Assembly (NCBI RefSeq): GCF_020215665.1
Contig: NZ_CP084061.1
Span: forward strand, 3,580,501-3,644,500
DNA from: Blautia parvula
GTDB taxonomy: Bacteria > Bacillota > Clostridia > Lachnospirales > Lachnospiraceae
Direction of reading: 5' to 3'
Length of the DNA stretch: 64,000 bases
A program made the translations under genes and the position numbers. Below the pieces are notes generated by a model. It was not told the origin of the DNA, ran no database searches, and saw nothing but the letters and a program-made list of their open reading frames with translations. Below are positions 28,497 to 36,273 of this stretch, piece by piece. How positions within the stretch are numbered: position 1 is the stretch's first letter; each line of letters starts with the position of its first letter.

Positions 28497-30996
28497 CTGC
28501 TTTCTGGTTCCGGCGGTTTCTATATTCTCTCCTTCTCTTCTCGTCCACAGGTGCCAGCCATTTTTTCAAAATCTCACTCAGCTTCTGGAGCATAATGGGT
28601 TTTGCCAGAAAGTCGCTGAATCCTTCTGCCAGATACATGGCCTGTGCACTGCCGGACGCGTTTGCTGTAAGCACTACTACGGGAATGCTGCAGCAGTTCT
28701 TGTCCGGCAGCGCGCGTATCTTTTTCAGCGCCTCCATACCATCCATTCCGGGCATCATGTGGTCCATGAAGACCAGATCATACCTTTCCTTTTTGACCGC
28801 ATCCACTGCCTCCTGACCGGAGTGTACACAGTCCACCTGCATGCCGTAGGGTTTCATAAGCTCCTCTGCGATCTGCAGATTTAAATCATTGTCATCCACC
28901 AGCAGCACCCTGGTATACGCATAGTCCGGGGCCGTCTCCGTGGATAATGCGGTTCCGGCTGCGGGGCCGGATGCTTCCAGTTTTTTCAGCAGAGCTGCAG
29001 CCTGTATACTGAAAAGAGGCACAAATATGGTCAGATCCTGTGCCTGTACTGACATCAGAGTATGTTCCTTCATTTTCAGCAAAGTGATCAGGGACACCTG
29101 GGCCGGCACTTCCTTTCGGTCCAGATTTTGTATGGTCTCTCTGTCTGCCATGGCATATCTGTATTCCCCCGCCCGCAGCTCCTGCACAAACGTTTCATGA
29201 TTTGTGCAGATTCTGTAAGACATATTCATACGTTTCAGGCATTCTTCATAATACTCCCTCATCAGGGAGTCCGGTTCCAGTATCAGCACACTTCTCTTTT
29301 GGGGAAACCCCGGTTCCAGAAGGGAGGTCCCCTTCTTCTCTGCCCTCTGCGTAATGCAGGCTGTGAACACGGAACCTTTTCCATATTCACTCTCCACAGA
29401 AATATGACCGTCCATCATTCTGCACAGAGCACTGGTTATGACAAGACCCAATCCGGTTCCTTCCCCATTATGACTGTATTTGCTGTCCACCTGGCTGAAA
29501 CTCACAAACAGTTTGTCCATATCCTGTTTTCTGATACCCACGCCGGTATCCTCCACACGCATGGTCAGGAACGCATTCTCTCCCTCCTGCCGGCAGCAAA
29601 GAGTCAGGCGGATATGTCCCTCTTCCGTAAATTTCACGGCATTTCCCACAAGGTTCACCAGGATCTGCCGGACACGTGCGGCATCACCGGTCAGACGGGC
29701 CGGAACGGATTCATCCACATCCACAAAAAAGCGGACAGGCTTTTCATCTATTTTAATGGCAGCCATATAGATCAGGTCGTAAAGAATATCCTCCAGCTCA
29801 TATTCCTCATTCCGGATTATAAATTTTCCGGACTCTATTTTTGAAAAATCCAGTACATCGTTGATGATCGCCAGCAGACCTTTACCGGAGTTCAGGATAC
29901 TGCGCACATACTCCCTCTGCTTGCCGTCCAGGGCAGTGCGCATCAGAAGTTCCCCCATTCCCACAATGGCATTCATGGGAGTCCGTATCTCATGGCTGAT
30001 GTTGGCAAGAAATTCTGACTTGGCCTGCGCCGCATGTCTCTGGCTCTGGGAGAGCGCCCACAGCACAGCCGCAGCAGCCAGAAGCGCCAGAAAGACCACT
30101 CCCGCCGTGATGCTGATCGTGGCAAGCTCCTTTGTCAAAAGATCTGTCTTGGCGGTGATAGCCTCTTTGGAGACAATATTCACAACCGTCCAGTCATGTA
30201 TTCCCAGGGGACAGTAATATGCATACCGACTGCTTCCAAACTGTTCATAGAGGATCATGCCGGATTTTCCTGCCTTTATATCTGCTTCCGTCCGGGAGAG
30301 GTCTGCACCCTCCCTGATCTCCGCATTCTGCAGGACCCGGAAGAAGTTATTGTAATCCATGCTCTTATTATGCAGAACCAGACTGCCGTCCGTGTCTATG
30401 ATGTAGGAATAGCCTTCCCCGCCGTAGCTCTCTATGCCCAGCACCTCCTGAAGCTTTGAGGCCTCCAGCATGGCGGCCAGAACGCCTGCCGGTTTTCCTG
30501 CTTCGTCCTTCAAAGGAACACTCATTATAATACCGGATACAGCCCGGTTCGTTAGGATATGCCTGACAAGACCGCTGATCTGGCTCTCCCCTTCCATGGC
30601 TGCCTGAAAATAGGCTTCTCCGGATACGTCCCCATCCCTGGAAGATTCCGTGGCCTTCAGCATACCGTCTGCCTCCGCGTACCCCACATAGGCAAACTTA
30701 TGTCTCCTGGCAATATCCTGCAGATAGGGGAGCCGTTTTTCCTCCGATATGGCAGGCAGTGCGTTCCCGGCGGTCTCCAGGGAAACCTGAGTATCCTGCA
30801 CCACGTTTTGTATGTAGGAGACAATGTGGTCCGCCGTCTCTGCCAGATGTGCCCGGTTCTCTTCTTTGATGGTACTGTCAAATTTTCTGATATAGCTTGC
30901 GGCAAATGCTGCAAACAGCAGAATCACTGCCAGCAAAGCTGCCAATACAGCCACAAACGGCATCCGTTTCCGGGCCTCTGTCTTTTTCTTTCCCAC
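28465..30996 (-). CDS. Hybrid sensor histidine kinase with dCACHE-like sensor and two receiver domains
   Basis: 843 residues from a GTG start with GAGGGGG upstream. Order: membrane helix (12-35), extracellular dCACHE-like sensor (about 40-290; [23 protein letters not shown] in part), helix (295-318), HisKA ([23 protein letters not shown]), HATPase ([27 protein letters not shown]). A degenerate receiver (about 565-680) lacks an obvious phospho-acceptor. A complete C-terminal receiver (about 700-820) has [14 protein letters not shown]. The gene follows a sugar-binding lipoprotein gene by 17 bases, a pairing that suggests the lipoprotein feeds the sensor. No DNA-binding output is nearby. Confidence 0.9.
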   Translation of the reverse strand: MGKKKTEARKRMPFVAVLAALLAVILLFAAFAASYIRKFDSTIKEENRAHLAETADHIVSYIQNVVQDTQVSLETAGNALPAISEEKRLPYLQDIARRHKFAYVGYAEADGMLKATESSRDGDVSGEAYFQAAMEGESQISGLVRHILTNRAVSGIIMSVPLKDEAGKPAGVLAAMLEASKLQEVLGIESYGGEGYSYIIDTDGSLVLHNKSMDYNNFFRVLQNAEIREGADLSRTEADIKAGKSGMILYEQFGSSRYAYYCPLGIHDWTVVNIVSKEAITAKTDLLTKELATISITAGVVFLALLAAAAVLWALSQSQRHAAQAKSEFLANISHEIRTPMNAIVGMGELLMRTALDGKQREYVRSILNSGKGLLAIINDVLDFSKIESGKFIIRNEEYELEDILYDLIYMAAIKIDEKPVRFFVDVDESVPARLTGDAARVRQILVNLVGNAVKFTEEGHIRLTLCCRQEGENAFLTMRVEDTGVGIRKQDMDKLFVSFSQVDSKYSHNGEGTGLGLVITSALCRMMDGHISVESEYGKGSVFTACITQRAEKKGTSLLEPGFPQKRSVLILEPDSLMREYYEECLKRMNMSYRICTNHETFVQELRAGEYRYAMADRETIQNLDRKEVPAQVSLITLLKMKEHTLMSVQAQDLTIFVPLFSIQAAALLKKLEASGPAAGTALSTETAPDYAYTRVLLVDDNDLNLQIAEELMKPYGMQVDCVHSGQEAVDAVKKERYDLVFMDHMMPGMDGMEALKKIRALPDKNCCSIPVVVLTANASGSAQAMYLAEGFSDFLAKPIMLQKLSEILKKWLAPVDEKRRREYRNRRNQKADGGQDEKPGK

Positions 30997-31013
30997 GGGA
31001 TTTCCCCCTCACT

Positions 31014-32324
31014 TCATTTACATTTCAGCCGTTCCTGCCTAAGCGCCTCCATCTTTGCCAGGCATTCCTCCGCGGTTTCCTTCCCATCCGCATCCATATA
31101 TTCCAGAATACAGGAGGCATCCATCTGGGAGAACCCGCGTATGCGCAGCCATGCGGTTGAATCCCGGTAATGCCGCTCGATCAGGCGCTCCGCCTCCAAA
31201 TACTGCGGCGTGGAAATACTGGCTACCTGATTTTTGAACACAGGCGCTGTGTATATTCCCTCGAATACAGCATTGTAATTATAAGGGTCCGCAAGAAATG
31301 TGATAAAATCCAATGCGGCATCCAGCCGTTCACTGTTCTTATTTACAATAAAAAGGCCAAGATTCGGTCCCTCAAAGGTTCCCTCCTCCGGTATCCCTAC
31401 AAAAGCAGGCATGATTCCGAATTGGGAGGCATCCCCTGTAAAATCCGTATACAGCCAGGTATCCCAGCACAGCATCATGGCGTATTTTCCGCTGTCCATG
31501 GCTTCGCTCATTCCGTTCCAGTCATCTGTCCGGTAAGTCTCTCCCAGATAACCCTTCTGCGCCATGTTTTTGTACCAGTCTGCCACCTCTCTCATCTGAG
31601 GCAGATCGTCATAGCCCAGAGTGCCGTCGTTCAGGCCATTCAGTATGTCCGTATCCTCCACCAGACAATCCATAGGAAATTGGTAGAGAAGCATGGAAAT
31701 CTCTTTTCCAGGCATATACAGAGGGGTAATCCCGTTCTGCATAAGGGTCTCGCAGACCTGCAGGAACGCTTCCTGCGTACCGGGAACTTCCAGGTTATAT
31801 TTTTCAAAGATTTCTTTATTGTATAAGGTGCCGGAAACCGACGCCTCCCAGTGGGGAAGACCGATGATCTTCCCGTTGTATACTGTCTGGTTAATGGAGG
31901 TATCGGTCAGGTCATCCACCCAGACGGCATCGGAAAAGTCGTAAAAGTTCTCATCCGGCTGAAAGGCTTCAATATTGGTTCCGCCGTAACTTAAAAGAAT
32001 ATCCGGCTTCTCAATCTCCCCCGCCACGCTTGCCAGAACCTGCTGTTCAAATTCTTCCTTTGGTATCTGGACAATTTCCAGCTCATTGTCCGTGAATTCC
32101 TGATAGCGGTCAAAGGCTTTTGTTATGTAACTGCGCTCCATCTCCGGGTAGATTCCCCAGATCACCAGCTTTTCGCCGCTGATGCTGCCCCAGTCATACT
32201 GGGGCTCGTCAAAGGCTGCTGCGCTTTCTGTGTGAGCCTGCCTGCTCTGCGCACAGCCTGATAAAACCATGGCCAGTCCCATAACTGCCAGGACTCGGAC
32301 TCCCTTTTTCATATACCTTTTCAC
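31014..32324 (-). CDS. Extracellular solute-binding lipoprotein paired with a hybrid kinase
   Basis: 436 residues. Lipoprotein signal ends VLSGCAQSRQ. The mature part has SGEKLVIWGIYPEME, RYQEFTDNELEIVQI and GLPHWEASVSGTLYNKEIFEKYNLEVP, typical of family 1 sugar-binding proteins. The start is a GTG at 32324, or an ATG at 32312 with AAAAGG close by. No permease genes adjoin it; instead the hybrid kinase gene follows 17 bases later. It may act as a ligand-presenting subunit for sensing rather than uptake. Nothing else was found in the 32325-32611 leader region. Confidence 0.85.
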   Translation of the reverse strand: MKRYMKKGVRVLAVMGLAMVLSGCAQSRQAHTESAAAFDEPQYDWGSISGEKLVIWGIYPEMERSYITKAFDRYQEFTDNELEIVQIPKEEFEQQVLASVAGEIEKPDILLSYGGTNIEAFQPDENFYDFSDAVWVDDLTDTSINQTVYNGKIIGLPHWEASVSGTLYNKEIFEKYNLEVPGTQEAFLQVCETLMQNGITPLYMPGKEISMLLYQFPMDCLVEDTDILNGLNDGTLGYDDLPQMREVADWYKNMAQKGYLGETYRTDDWNGMSEAMDSGKYAMMLCWDTWLYTDFTGDASQFGIMPAFVGIPEEGTFEGPNLGLFIVNKNSERLDAALDFITFLADPYNYNAVFEGIYTAPVFKNQVASISTPQYLEAERLIERHYRDSTAWLRIRGFSQMDASCILEYMDADGKETAEECLAKMEALRQERLKCK

Positions 32325-32611
32325 CCCGCCTTTGGACTGCTTTTTAATCTGTATTTATTTGTAACTGTGAGGACACTAAACCATTCATATTTATTTTAAC
32401 ATTTATGGGGGGATATGTCGATATGAGTGAAGAATATAAAGTTTCTTTATAGAATGAAGAAAGTTGACTGCAGGAACGTTTCCGGTCCGCTTGAATCGAT
32501 TGCGTTATAATTCATTGCCTTTATAAATATAATCATTAAGGCATATTTTCGCCTTTATCTTATCCGGCAGAATAATATGATTAAGATTCAGGCCTTTTGC
32601 CACATAAACTT
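32325..32611. other. AT-rich intergenic stretch without a recognised gene
   Basis: 287 bases between the binding-protein gene and the ncRNA terminator. Low GC, short dispersed AAGGC/GCCTT motifs and no reading frame with a convincing RBS. It must contain the promoter for the lipoprotein/kinase genes, but I see no clear -35/-10 pair. Confidence 0.4.
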
Positions 32612-32653
32612 AAAAAGAGAGTAATAACACCACTGTGTTACATACCCTCTTTT
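32612..32653. terminator. Terminator of the modular ncRNA
   Basis: Long stem AAAAGAGGGTATG-TAACAC / GTGTTA-TTACTCTCTTTT with loop AGTG and one small internal bulge, ending in TTTTT on the minus strand. The plus strand also ends in TTTT, so it may work both ways. Confidence 0.8.
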
Positions 32654-32809
32654 CATGGCTAATTTTAGTGTTGTCTGCCAACGACCAGTAAAAGACTGGT
32701 AAACATATCGGATTTTAGTGTTGTCCGCCAACGGCCAATCATATGAACATGATTGACAAATATTTCAGATTTAAGTGTTAGCCCACTAGAAAAGCACGCT
32801 TTTCTTCTA
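32612..32809 (-). ncRNA. Orphan structured small RNA of three tandem hairpin modules
   Basis: About 198 nt, bounded by a perfect sigma-A promoter and an intrinsic terminator on the minus strand. Three modules share the tail AACACT-W-AAAT (plus-strand positions 32768-32779, 32711-32722, 32661-32672; spacing 57 and 50). Each begins with a hairpin of unrelated sequence but conserved pairing: AGAAAAG/CTTTTCT, AATCAT/ATGATT, ACCAGT/ACTGGT. Modules 2 and 3 then have a second hairpin GTTG-GCRGA-CAAC. Changes on both stem sides point to selection for structure. No protein-coding frame fits. I cannot name the family; a protein-sponge RNA or an antitoxin-like RNA are options. Confidence 0.7.
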
Positions 32810-32811
32810 AC
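32661..32811 (-). repeat. Three tandem repeat modules within the ncRNA
   Basis: Module cores share TTTTAGTGTT (plus strand) and, in two, the extended block TTTTAGTGTTGTCYGCCAACG. Module 1 is the most divergent: a CTAAC block replaces GACAAC and pairs with GTTAG at 32807-32811. Variable hairpins sit at 32788-32805, 32737-32754 and 32684-32700. Confidence 0.75.
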
Positions 32812-32815
32812 TATT

Positions 32816-32844
32816 ATTATATACAAATGCAGTTTTTATGTCAA
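32816..32844 (-). promoter_or_regulatory. Perfect consensus sigma-A promoter for the ncRNA
   Basis: Minus strand TTGACA (32839-32844), exactly 17 bp, TATAAT (32816-32821). Transcription should begin at about 32807-32809, right at the first hairpin module. The strength suggests an abundant RNA. Confidence 0.85.
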
Positions 32845-32946
32845 GAGACTAATCTTTATTTTCTCTTTGTTATTGCAAATATTTAATTATCATATGTACT
32901 TAATTGCATGGAAATATGTGTATCTATTTCCCCTATGGTAAATATT

Positions 32947-33534
32947 TTACTCCCTGTATTCCACCGGATATCTCCTACATATCTCATCATACAAAAAGCA
33001 ATTCTCATCATGGTCATTTATCATCCCGCATGCCTGCAGATGGGAGTACACGGTAATAGAGCCCAGATATTTAAAACCCCTCTTCTTCAGATCAGCACTC
33101 ACCGCGTCGGATAATTCATTTTTCGCGACACCCTCAGTCTGATGGCTTCTGTAAACAAGTGTCTTTCCCCCTGTCCAGGACCACAGATAGGTGTCAAAGC
33201 TGCCAAACTCTTCGATTATCTGCAGGAACCTGCACGCATTATTAATGACTGCCTGAATTTTACGGAGGGAACGGATCATTCCGGGTGTCTCCATAATTTC
33301 CTGTATTTTTCCCTCATCATATACAGCAATCTTCCTGTAATCGAAGTCATCAAAACACTGGCGGAATATATGGCGTTTTTTCAACATCATATTCCAGTTC
33401 AGCCCGCACTGCATGACCTCCATCATCAGAAACTCAAACTGTTTCCTGTCATCGTGGAGGGGAATTCCCCACTCCTCGTCATGGTATTTTTGTAAAATCC
33501 CATTGTCCTTACACCAATCACATCTCTCGCTCAT
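32947..33534 (-). CDS. tag: DNA-3-methyladenine glycosylase I
   Basis: 195 residues, the normal Tag length. Starts MSERCDWCKDNGILQKYHDEEWGIPLHDDRKQFE read in parts; the Tag signature residues (Cys5, the His of YHDEEWG) and the C-terminal His/Cys pair (INDHDENC) form the zinc site. EVMQCGLNWNMMLKKR and the SWTGGKTLVYRS region match the family. It removes 3-methyladenine from alkylated DNA in the cytoplasm. The tatD gene lies 84 bases upstream on the same strand, so a small DNA-repair cluster is possible. Confidence 0.92.
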   Translation of the reverse strand: MSERCDWCKDNGILQKYHDEEWGIPLHDDRKQFEFLMMEVMQCGLNWNMMLKKRHIFRQCFDDFDYRKIAVYDEGKIQEIMETPGMIRSLRKIQAVINNACRFLQIIEEFGSFDTYLWSWTGGKTLVYRSHQTEGVAKNELSDAVSADLKKRGFKYLGSITVYSHLQACGMINDHDENCFLYDEICRRYPVEYRE

Positions 33535-33617
33535 GCCTTCTCCTTATATGTGCTTTTTATTCTGTATCTGTTCCGCTCTCCCTTTTTCCCACATCTGCTC
33601 CTGCGGCATTTTGAGGG

Positions 33618-34400
33618 CTAATCTTGAAAATCAAACAGTCTTTCTGCATTCCCGGTTGTAATAGTTATGACTTCCTCATAAGTTAACTGTTTCAAATCCG
33701 AAATTGCTTTTACGACTTCCATAAGATTCAGGGAAGTATTTCTGCTCCCGGGGGCTTCTTTGGGTTTTACATAGGGGGAATCCGTTTCAAGCAAAATAGC
33801 CTCCATAGGTATCTGCCTGACTGCATTTCTTACTGCTTCCTCCTGCGGATATGTAATTCTGCCTCCGATTCCGAGAAAAAGTCCCATATCCATATATTCC
33901 GCCGCTCTGGCAATGTCGCCGCCAAAGCAGTGTACCACACCAGAATGCTGCAGAGGATGTTCCTTTAATATCTGAACAGCCTCGTCATCCGCATCTCTGA
34001 TATGAAGAATCACCGGAAGCTTTATCTCCTGGGCAATTTCAAGCTGTTTATGAAACCAGACTCTCTGCCTAGCTCTCATTTCTGTGCCCTGAACGCGATA
34101 ATAATCCAGCCCGGTTTCACCAATGGCAACTGTCTTACTATCTTCTGCCAGTTCCCTGAGTTCCGTTTCCCACTTTGTATCCTGCTCTGCATTTTCTTCA
34201 CCGATACAGTTGGGATGGATTCCCACGGCATAATAAATCCATGGACAGTCATCAAAGAATTTCCGCATCATATGATTGGAATCAAATGTTATGGCAGGAT
34301 TTACAACCTTTTTCACCCCTGAAGAAACTATTTCCTCCAGCAGACTGTATCTCCCGCAGTCGAACCTCTTATGATCATAATGTACGTGCGTATCAATCAA
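33618..34400 (-). CDS. TatD-family metal-dependent hydrolase (DNase)
   Basis: 260 residues. TIM-barrel amidohydrolase with metal-ligand HVHYDH at the start, GETGLDYYRVQG (Glu ligand), LPVILHIRDADDEAVQIL (His), VVHCFGGD (His) and ETDSPYVKPKEAPGSRNTS (Asp). TatD enzymes act as 3'-5' exonucleases or endonucleases on DNA and also on D-aminoacyl-tRNA-like substrates. It starts ten bases after the small single-helix protein gene, suggesting co-transcription. The exact family member cannot be set by eye. Confidence 0.9.
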   Translation of the reverse strand: MIDTHVHYDHKRFDCGRYSLLEEIVSSGVKKVVNPAITFDSNHMMRKFFDDCPWIYYAVGIHPNCIGEENAEQDTKWETELRELAEDSKTVAIGETGLDYYRVQGTEMRARQRVWFHKQLEIAQEIKLPVILHIRDADDEAVQILKEHPLQHSGVVHCFGGDIARAAEYMDMGLFLGIGGRITYPQEEAVRNAVRQIPMEAILLETDSPYVKPKEAPGSRNTSLNLMEVVKAISDLKQLTYEEVITITTGNAERLFDFQD

Positions 34401-34410
34401 TATTTCTCAC

Positions 34411-34707
34411 CTATCTTCCAAACAGCCCGGAAAGTGGTTTCAAAGCCTCTCCCAGATTCTCGATTGCCTGGTTCAGGCTGTCTATATCCAGGTTTTCCAG
34501 AGCGGGTACTACAGAGTCATTAAAGGTCTTCAAGGTCTGCCGCAGATCTGTCACAAGCCCCGATATATTGATGACCAGTACCACGCCCACGGTGATCAGC
34601 ACCACTGCTATGATTCCAAGCAGTACAGCGATCATCCTTGATACAAACAACTGTTTTCTGAGAAGTTCTGTCTGCTCCTCCTCAAATGTGATCCTGTTAT
34701 CGTTCAT
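34411..34707 (-). CDS. Small single-helix membrane protein with amphipathic tail
   Basis: About 98 residues from the ATG at 34707, which follows GAGGAGGGGCAGC; an upstream ATG at 34722 is part of the RBS. An acidic N-terminus (TFEEEQTELLRKQLFVSRM) precedes one long hydrophobic helix (about 30-52). A heptad-like tail follows (LVTDLRQTLKTFNDSVVPALENLDIDSLNQAIENLGEAL) that could coil. I know of no assigned function. It precedes tatD by ten bases. Confidence 0.65.
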   Translation of the reverse strand: MNDNRITFEEEQTELLRKQLFVSRMIAVLLGIIAVVLITVGVVLVINISGLVTDLRQTLKTFNDSVVPALENLDIDSLNQAIENLGEALKPLSGLFGR

Positions 34708-34795
34708 GCTGCCCCTCCTCATTCATATTCTGTTACAAGTATTCTATCACATTTTGCTGTATCTGATGTAAAGATTTACAGATTCTAAACAGCAA

Positions 34796-34828
34796 AATAT
34801 CACCGGCCAAAATCCCACCGGTGATATT
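34796..34828 (-). terminator. Terminator beyond the DUF3990 operon
   Basis: Perfect 11-bp stem AATATCACCGG / CCGGTGATATT, loop of 11, then TTTTG on the minus strand. It lies just past the left copy of the direct repeat. It may be the original terminator of the sigma/anti-sigma operon, now separated from it. Confidence 0.75.
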
Positions 34829-34838
34829 CTCTGTCCTG

Positions 34839-34872
34839 CTGAATGTTACTGCGCATTTTTCTCTGCCGGTTA
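34839..34872. repeat. Left copy of a 34-bp imperfect direct repeat
   Basis: Matches 36240-36273: 21 identical bases (CTGAATGTTACTGCGCATTTT), one mismatch, CTCTGCC, one mismatch, GTT and a partly matching end. Read on the minus strand it encodes AEKNAQ-stop, nearly the AEENAQ-stop end of the anti-sigma gene. The pair brackets the DUF3990 operon. Confidence 0.75.
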
Positions 34873-34896
34873 CTAATAATGCAGTTCCGCCGGCAA

Positions 34897-35115
34897 TTAA
34901 ATCATGGTCGATTGTCTTGCCTCGATATACAGGTCAATATCTTCCACAATATACTTTTCTCCGGTTGTATGCAGAGCTTCAAAACAGGAAAAGATATAAT
35001 CCCATACTCGGTATTTTGTGAATAGTTCAGAAATCTGTCTTCCGGTCAGGCCTTTTGCTGATTTATACTGCTCGGTACAATAGATTAAAAAATTACCTTC
35101 TTTACTCATAATCAT
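34897..35115 (-). CDS. DUF3791-type small protein
   Basis: 72 residues: FLIYCTEQYKSAKGLTGRQISELFTKYRVWDYIFSCFEALHTTGEKYIVEDIDLYIEAR in segments, the pattern of DUF3791, a short helical family that usually sits beside DUF3990 genes. Its function is not known to me; an antitoxin or accessory role is inferred from the pairing. The start overlaps the preceding gene by four bases, and it is the last of four overlapping genes. Confidence 0.75.
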   Translation of the reverse strand: MIMSKEGNFLIYCTEQYKSAKGLTGRQISELFTKYRVWDYIFSCFEALHTTGEKYIVEDIDLYIEARQSTMI

Positions 35116-35351
35116 GCCTCCTCCGGAAATATAAATGTACCTGTCTTTTTTTCTTCATCAAACATATTAAACAGGGTTAGAGCGCTCAAATGCCACAGCT
35201 TCGTATCTTCCTGCTCCAGAAAGGAATATACCTCAGAATCATAAAATTCTTTAGTGGCAGACACTTCATCATACGGATAATTCTCAGTGATCAAGTGAAT
35301 CACCTGCGGTACAAGAAGCATAAGCATAGCTTCAAATTTCTGCTTTTCCAT
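35112..35351 (-). CDS. Small helical protein between DUF3990 and DUF3791
   Basis: 79 residues, acidic, predicted helical: FEAMLMLLVPQVIHLITENYPYDEVSATKEFYDSEVYSFLEQEDTKLWHLSALTLFNMF in segments. Its stop overlaps the DUF3791 start by four bases, and its start shares one base with the DUF3990 stop. The middle resembles short helical proteins that often accompany DUF3990 genes, but I cannot name a family. It could be a second partner or an immunity component. Confidence 0.6.
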   Translation of the reverse strand: MEKQKFEAMLMLLVPQVIHLITENYPYDEVSATKEFYDSEVYSFLEQEDTKLWHLSALTLFNMFDEEKKTGTFIFPEEA

Positions 35352-35842
35352 TAAAATTCCCCCTCCGGCACTGTGCCGATAAACTTTAAGTAGTTTAACG
35401 CCTTTTCTGAGGTAAGCACTAACTGGTTATATAACTTTTTGATTTTAAGAGCCTCCAATGTCTGCTCCTTAGTTAATACTCCCGCAGTATAAAGGGTAAA
35501 TGTGGTATAAACATCATCATTAGCAACAGGACCAAAGATAAATTCAAATGTTTCGCCCTCATAGCTGCCTGATCTGTTATCCGATACGAAATCAAGCCAT
35601 GCCTCATCAGCAGTATCAAACCGTAAAATGGAACATTCTGCAAAGGCTTTCTGTTCATCAATCTCATAGATATTGACAATCCTGCGTCCATTTTTTCTAC
35701 GCCTGTAAACCTTGTCCGCAAAGCCTATGGCCTGCTTTTTGTTTGTGGTGGTATAGAAACCAAAACCAAAATCCAGAAACCGGTTCTGCTGAATCAGCTT
35801 CGGTTCGGAAACGACCACATTACTTCCATGATACAAAATCAT
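35351..35842 (-). CDS. DUF3990 protein, ADP-ribosyltransferase-like (probable toxin)
   Basis: 163 residues. It opens [11 protein letters not shown], has [21 protein letters not shown], and later [15 protein letters not shown]. The His of YHGS, the Tyr of GFGFYTT and the Glu of ETFEF resemble the H-Y-E catalytic layout of PARP-like ADP-ribosyltransferases, the superfamily in which DUF3990 is placed as I recall. The enzyme would move ADP-ribose from NAD+ onto an unknown target in the cell. The four-base overlaps with both neighbours mark a compact module, as in toxin-antitoxin systems. Toxicity is inferred, not shown. Confidence 0.75.
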   Translation of the reverse strand: MILYHGSNVVVSEPKLIQQNRFLDFGFGFYTTTNKKQAIGFADKVYRRRKNGRRIVNIYEIDEQKAFAECSILRFDTADEAWLDFVSDNRSGSYEGETFEFIFGPVANDDVYTTFTLYTAGVLTKEQTLEALKIKKLYNQLVLTSEKALNYLKFIGTVPEGEF

Positions 35843-36141
35843 AAATTCCCCTCCAATACCTTTGCTGCAAGTTTTTGTTCTTCCAGCAGTGATTTAATCA
35901 TTGCCTCAATATGATGACGCCTGTCAATCTGCTGTTTAAGTGTTTCAATTTCCTTCTTCCCAACGTACTTGGAAATAATCTTTTTTCCATCCCGGTATTT
36001 CAGGTAGTAGTAAGTATTACCTTTGACCTGCTTTTCAGAAATTGTGCCCTTGGGCAATTCCGCAAGAGCCTCCTGGTATTTTGCAAGCATATAATCAATC
36101 CGCTGCTTTTCCTGCAGCAATGTACTTATAATTAAATTCAT
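35839..36141 (-). CDS. Small basic coiled-coil protein heading the DUF3990 operon
   Basis: About 100 residues from the ATG at 36141 (GGGTGA five bases upstream); a GTG at 36150 is in frame. Two helical segments ([22 protein letters not shown] and [30 protein letters not shown]) flank a beta-hairpin-like middle ([28 protein letters not shown]). The middle looks like short nucleic-acid-binding segments seen in phage and plasmid proteins; no family name is certain. It may regulate the operon or neutralise the ADP-ribosyltransferase-like protein. The predicted leader is only about ten bases long. Confidence 0.6.
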   Translation of the reverse strand: MNLIISTLLQEKQRIDYMLAKYQEALAELPKGTISEKQVKGNTYYYLKYRDGKKIISKYVGKKEIETLKQQIDRRHHIEAMIKSLLEEQKLAAKVLEGNL

Positions 36142-36158
36142 TCTTTTCACCCATCTAT

Positions 36159-36187
36159 ATTATACCCAACATTTCTCAGAATATCAA
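36159..36187 (-). promoter_or_regulatory. Sigma-A promoter of the DUF3990 operon
   Basis: Minus strand TTGATA (36182-36187), 17 bp, TATAAT (36159-36164). It lies between the right repeat copy and the first gene, so the island carries its own promoter. Confidence 0.75.
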
Positions 36188-36239
36188 TGGATGTTGTGTA
36201 AATATAATTATACAGCCGCAGCACCTGAGTTGCAGTTCA

Positions 36240-36273
36240 CTGAATGTTACTGCGCATTTTCCTCTGCCAGTTT
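36240..36273. repeat. Right copy of the 34-bp direct repeat, at the anti-sigma gene 3' end
   Basis: Partner of 34839-34872. It covers the last nine codons and stop of the anti-sigma gene plus seven bases beyond. The 1.37 kb between the copies is the complete DUF3990/DUF3791 operon with its promoter. Confidence 0.75.

Noticed and set aside
32661-32811. CRISPR array
   Set aside because: Three units only, with imperfect cores and uneven spacing (57 and 50). The variable parts are self-complementary hairpins, not foreign spacers. No cas genes in the window.
32325-32844. Type III toxin-antitoxin locus (ToxIN-like)
   Set aside because: Tandem RNA repeats and a terminator fit the antitoxin half, but no toxin gene follows; the next gene on the strand is a sugar-binding lipoprotein. 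Kept as an orphan ncRNA.
32753-32941. 62-codon reading frame opposite the ncRNA
   Set aside because: No RBS, runs antisense through the ncRNA promoter and first module, low-complexity composition.
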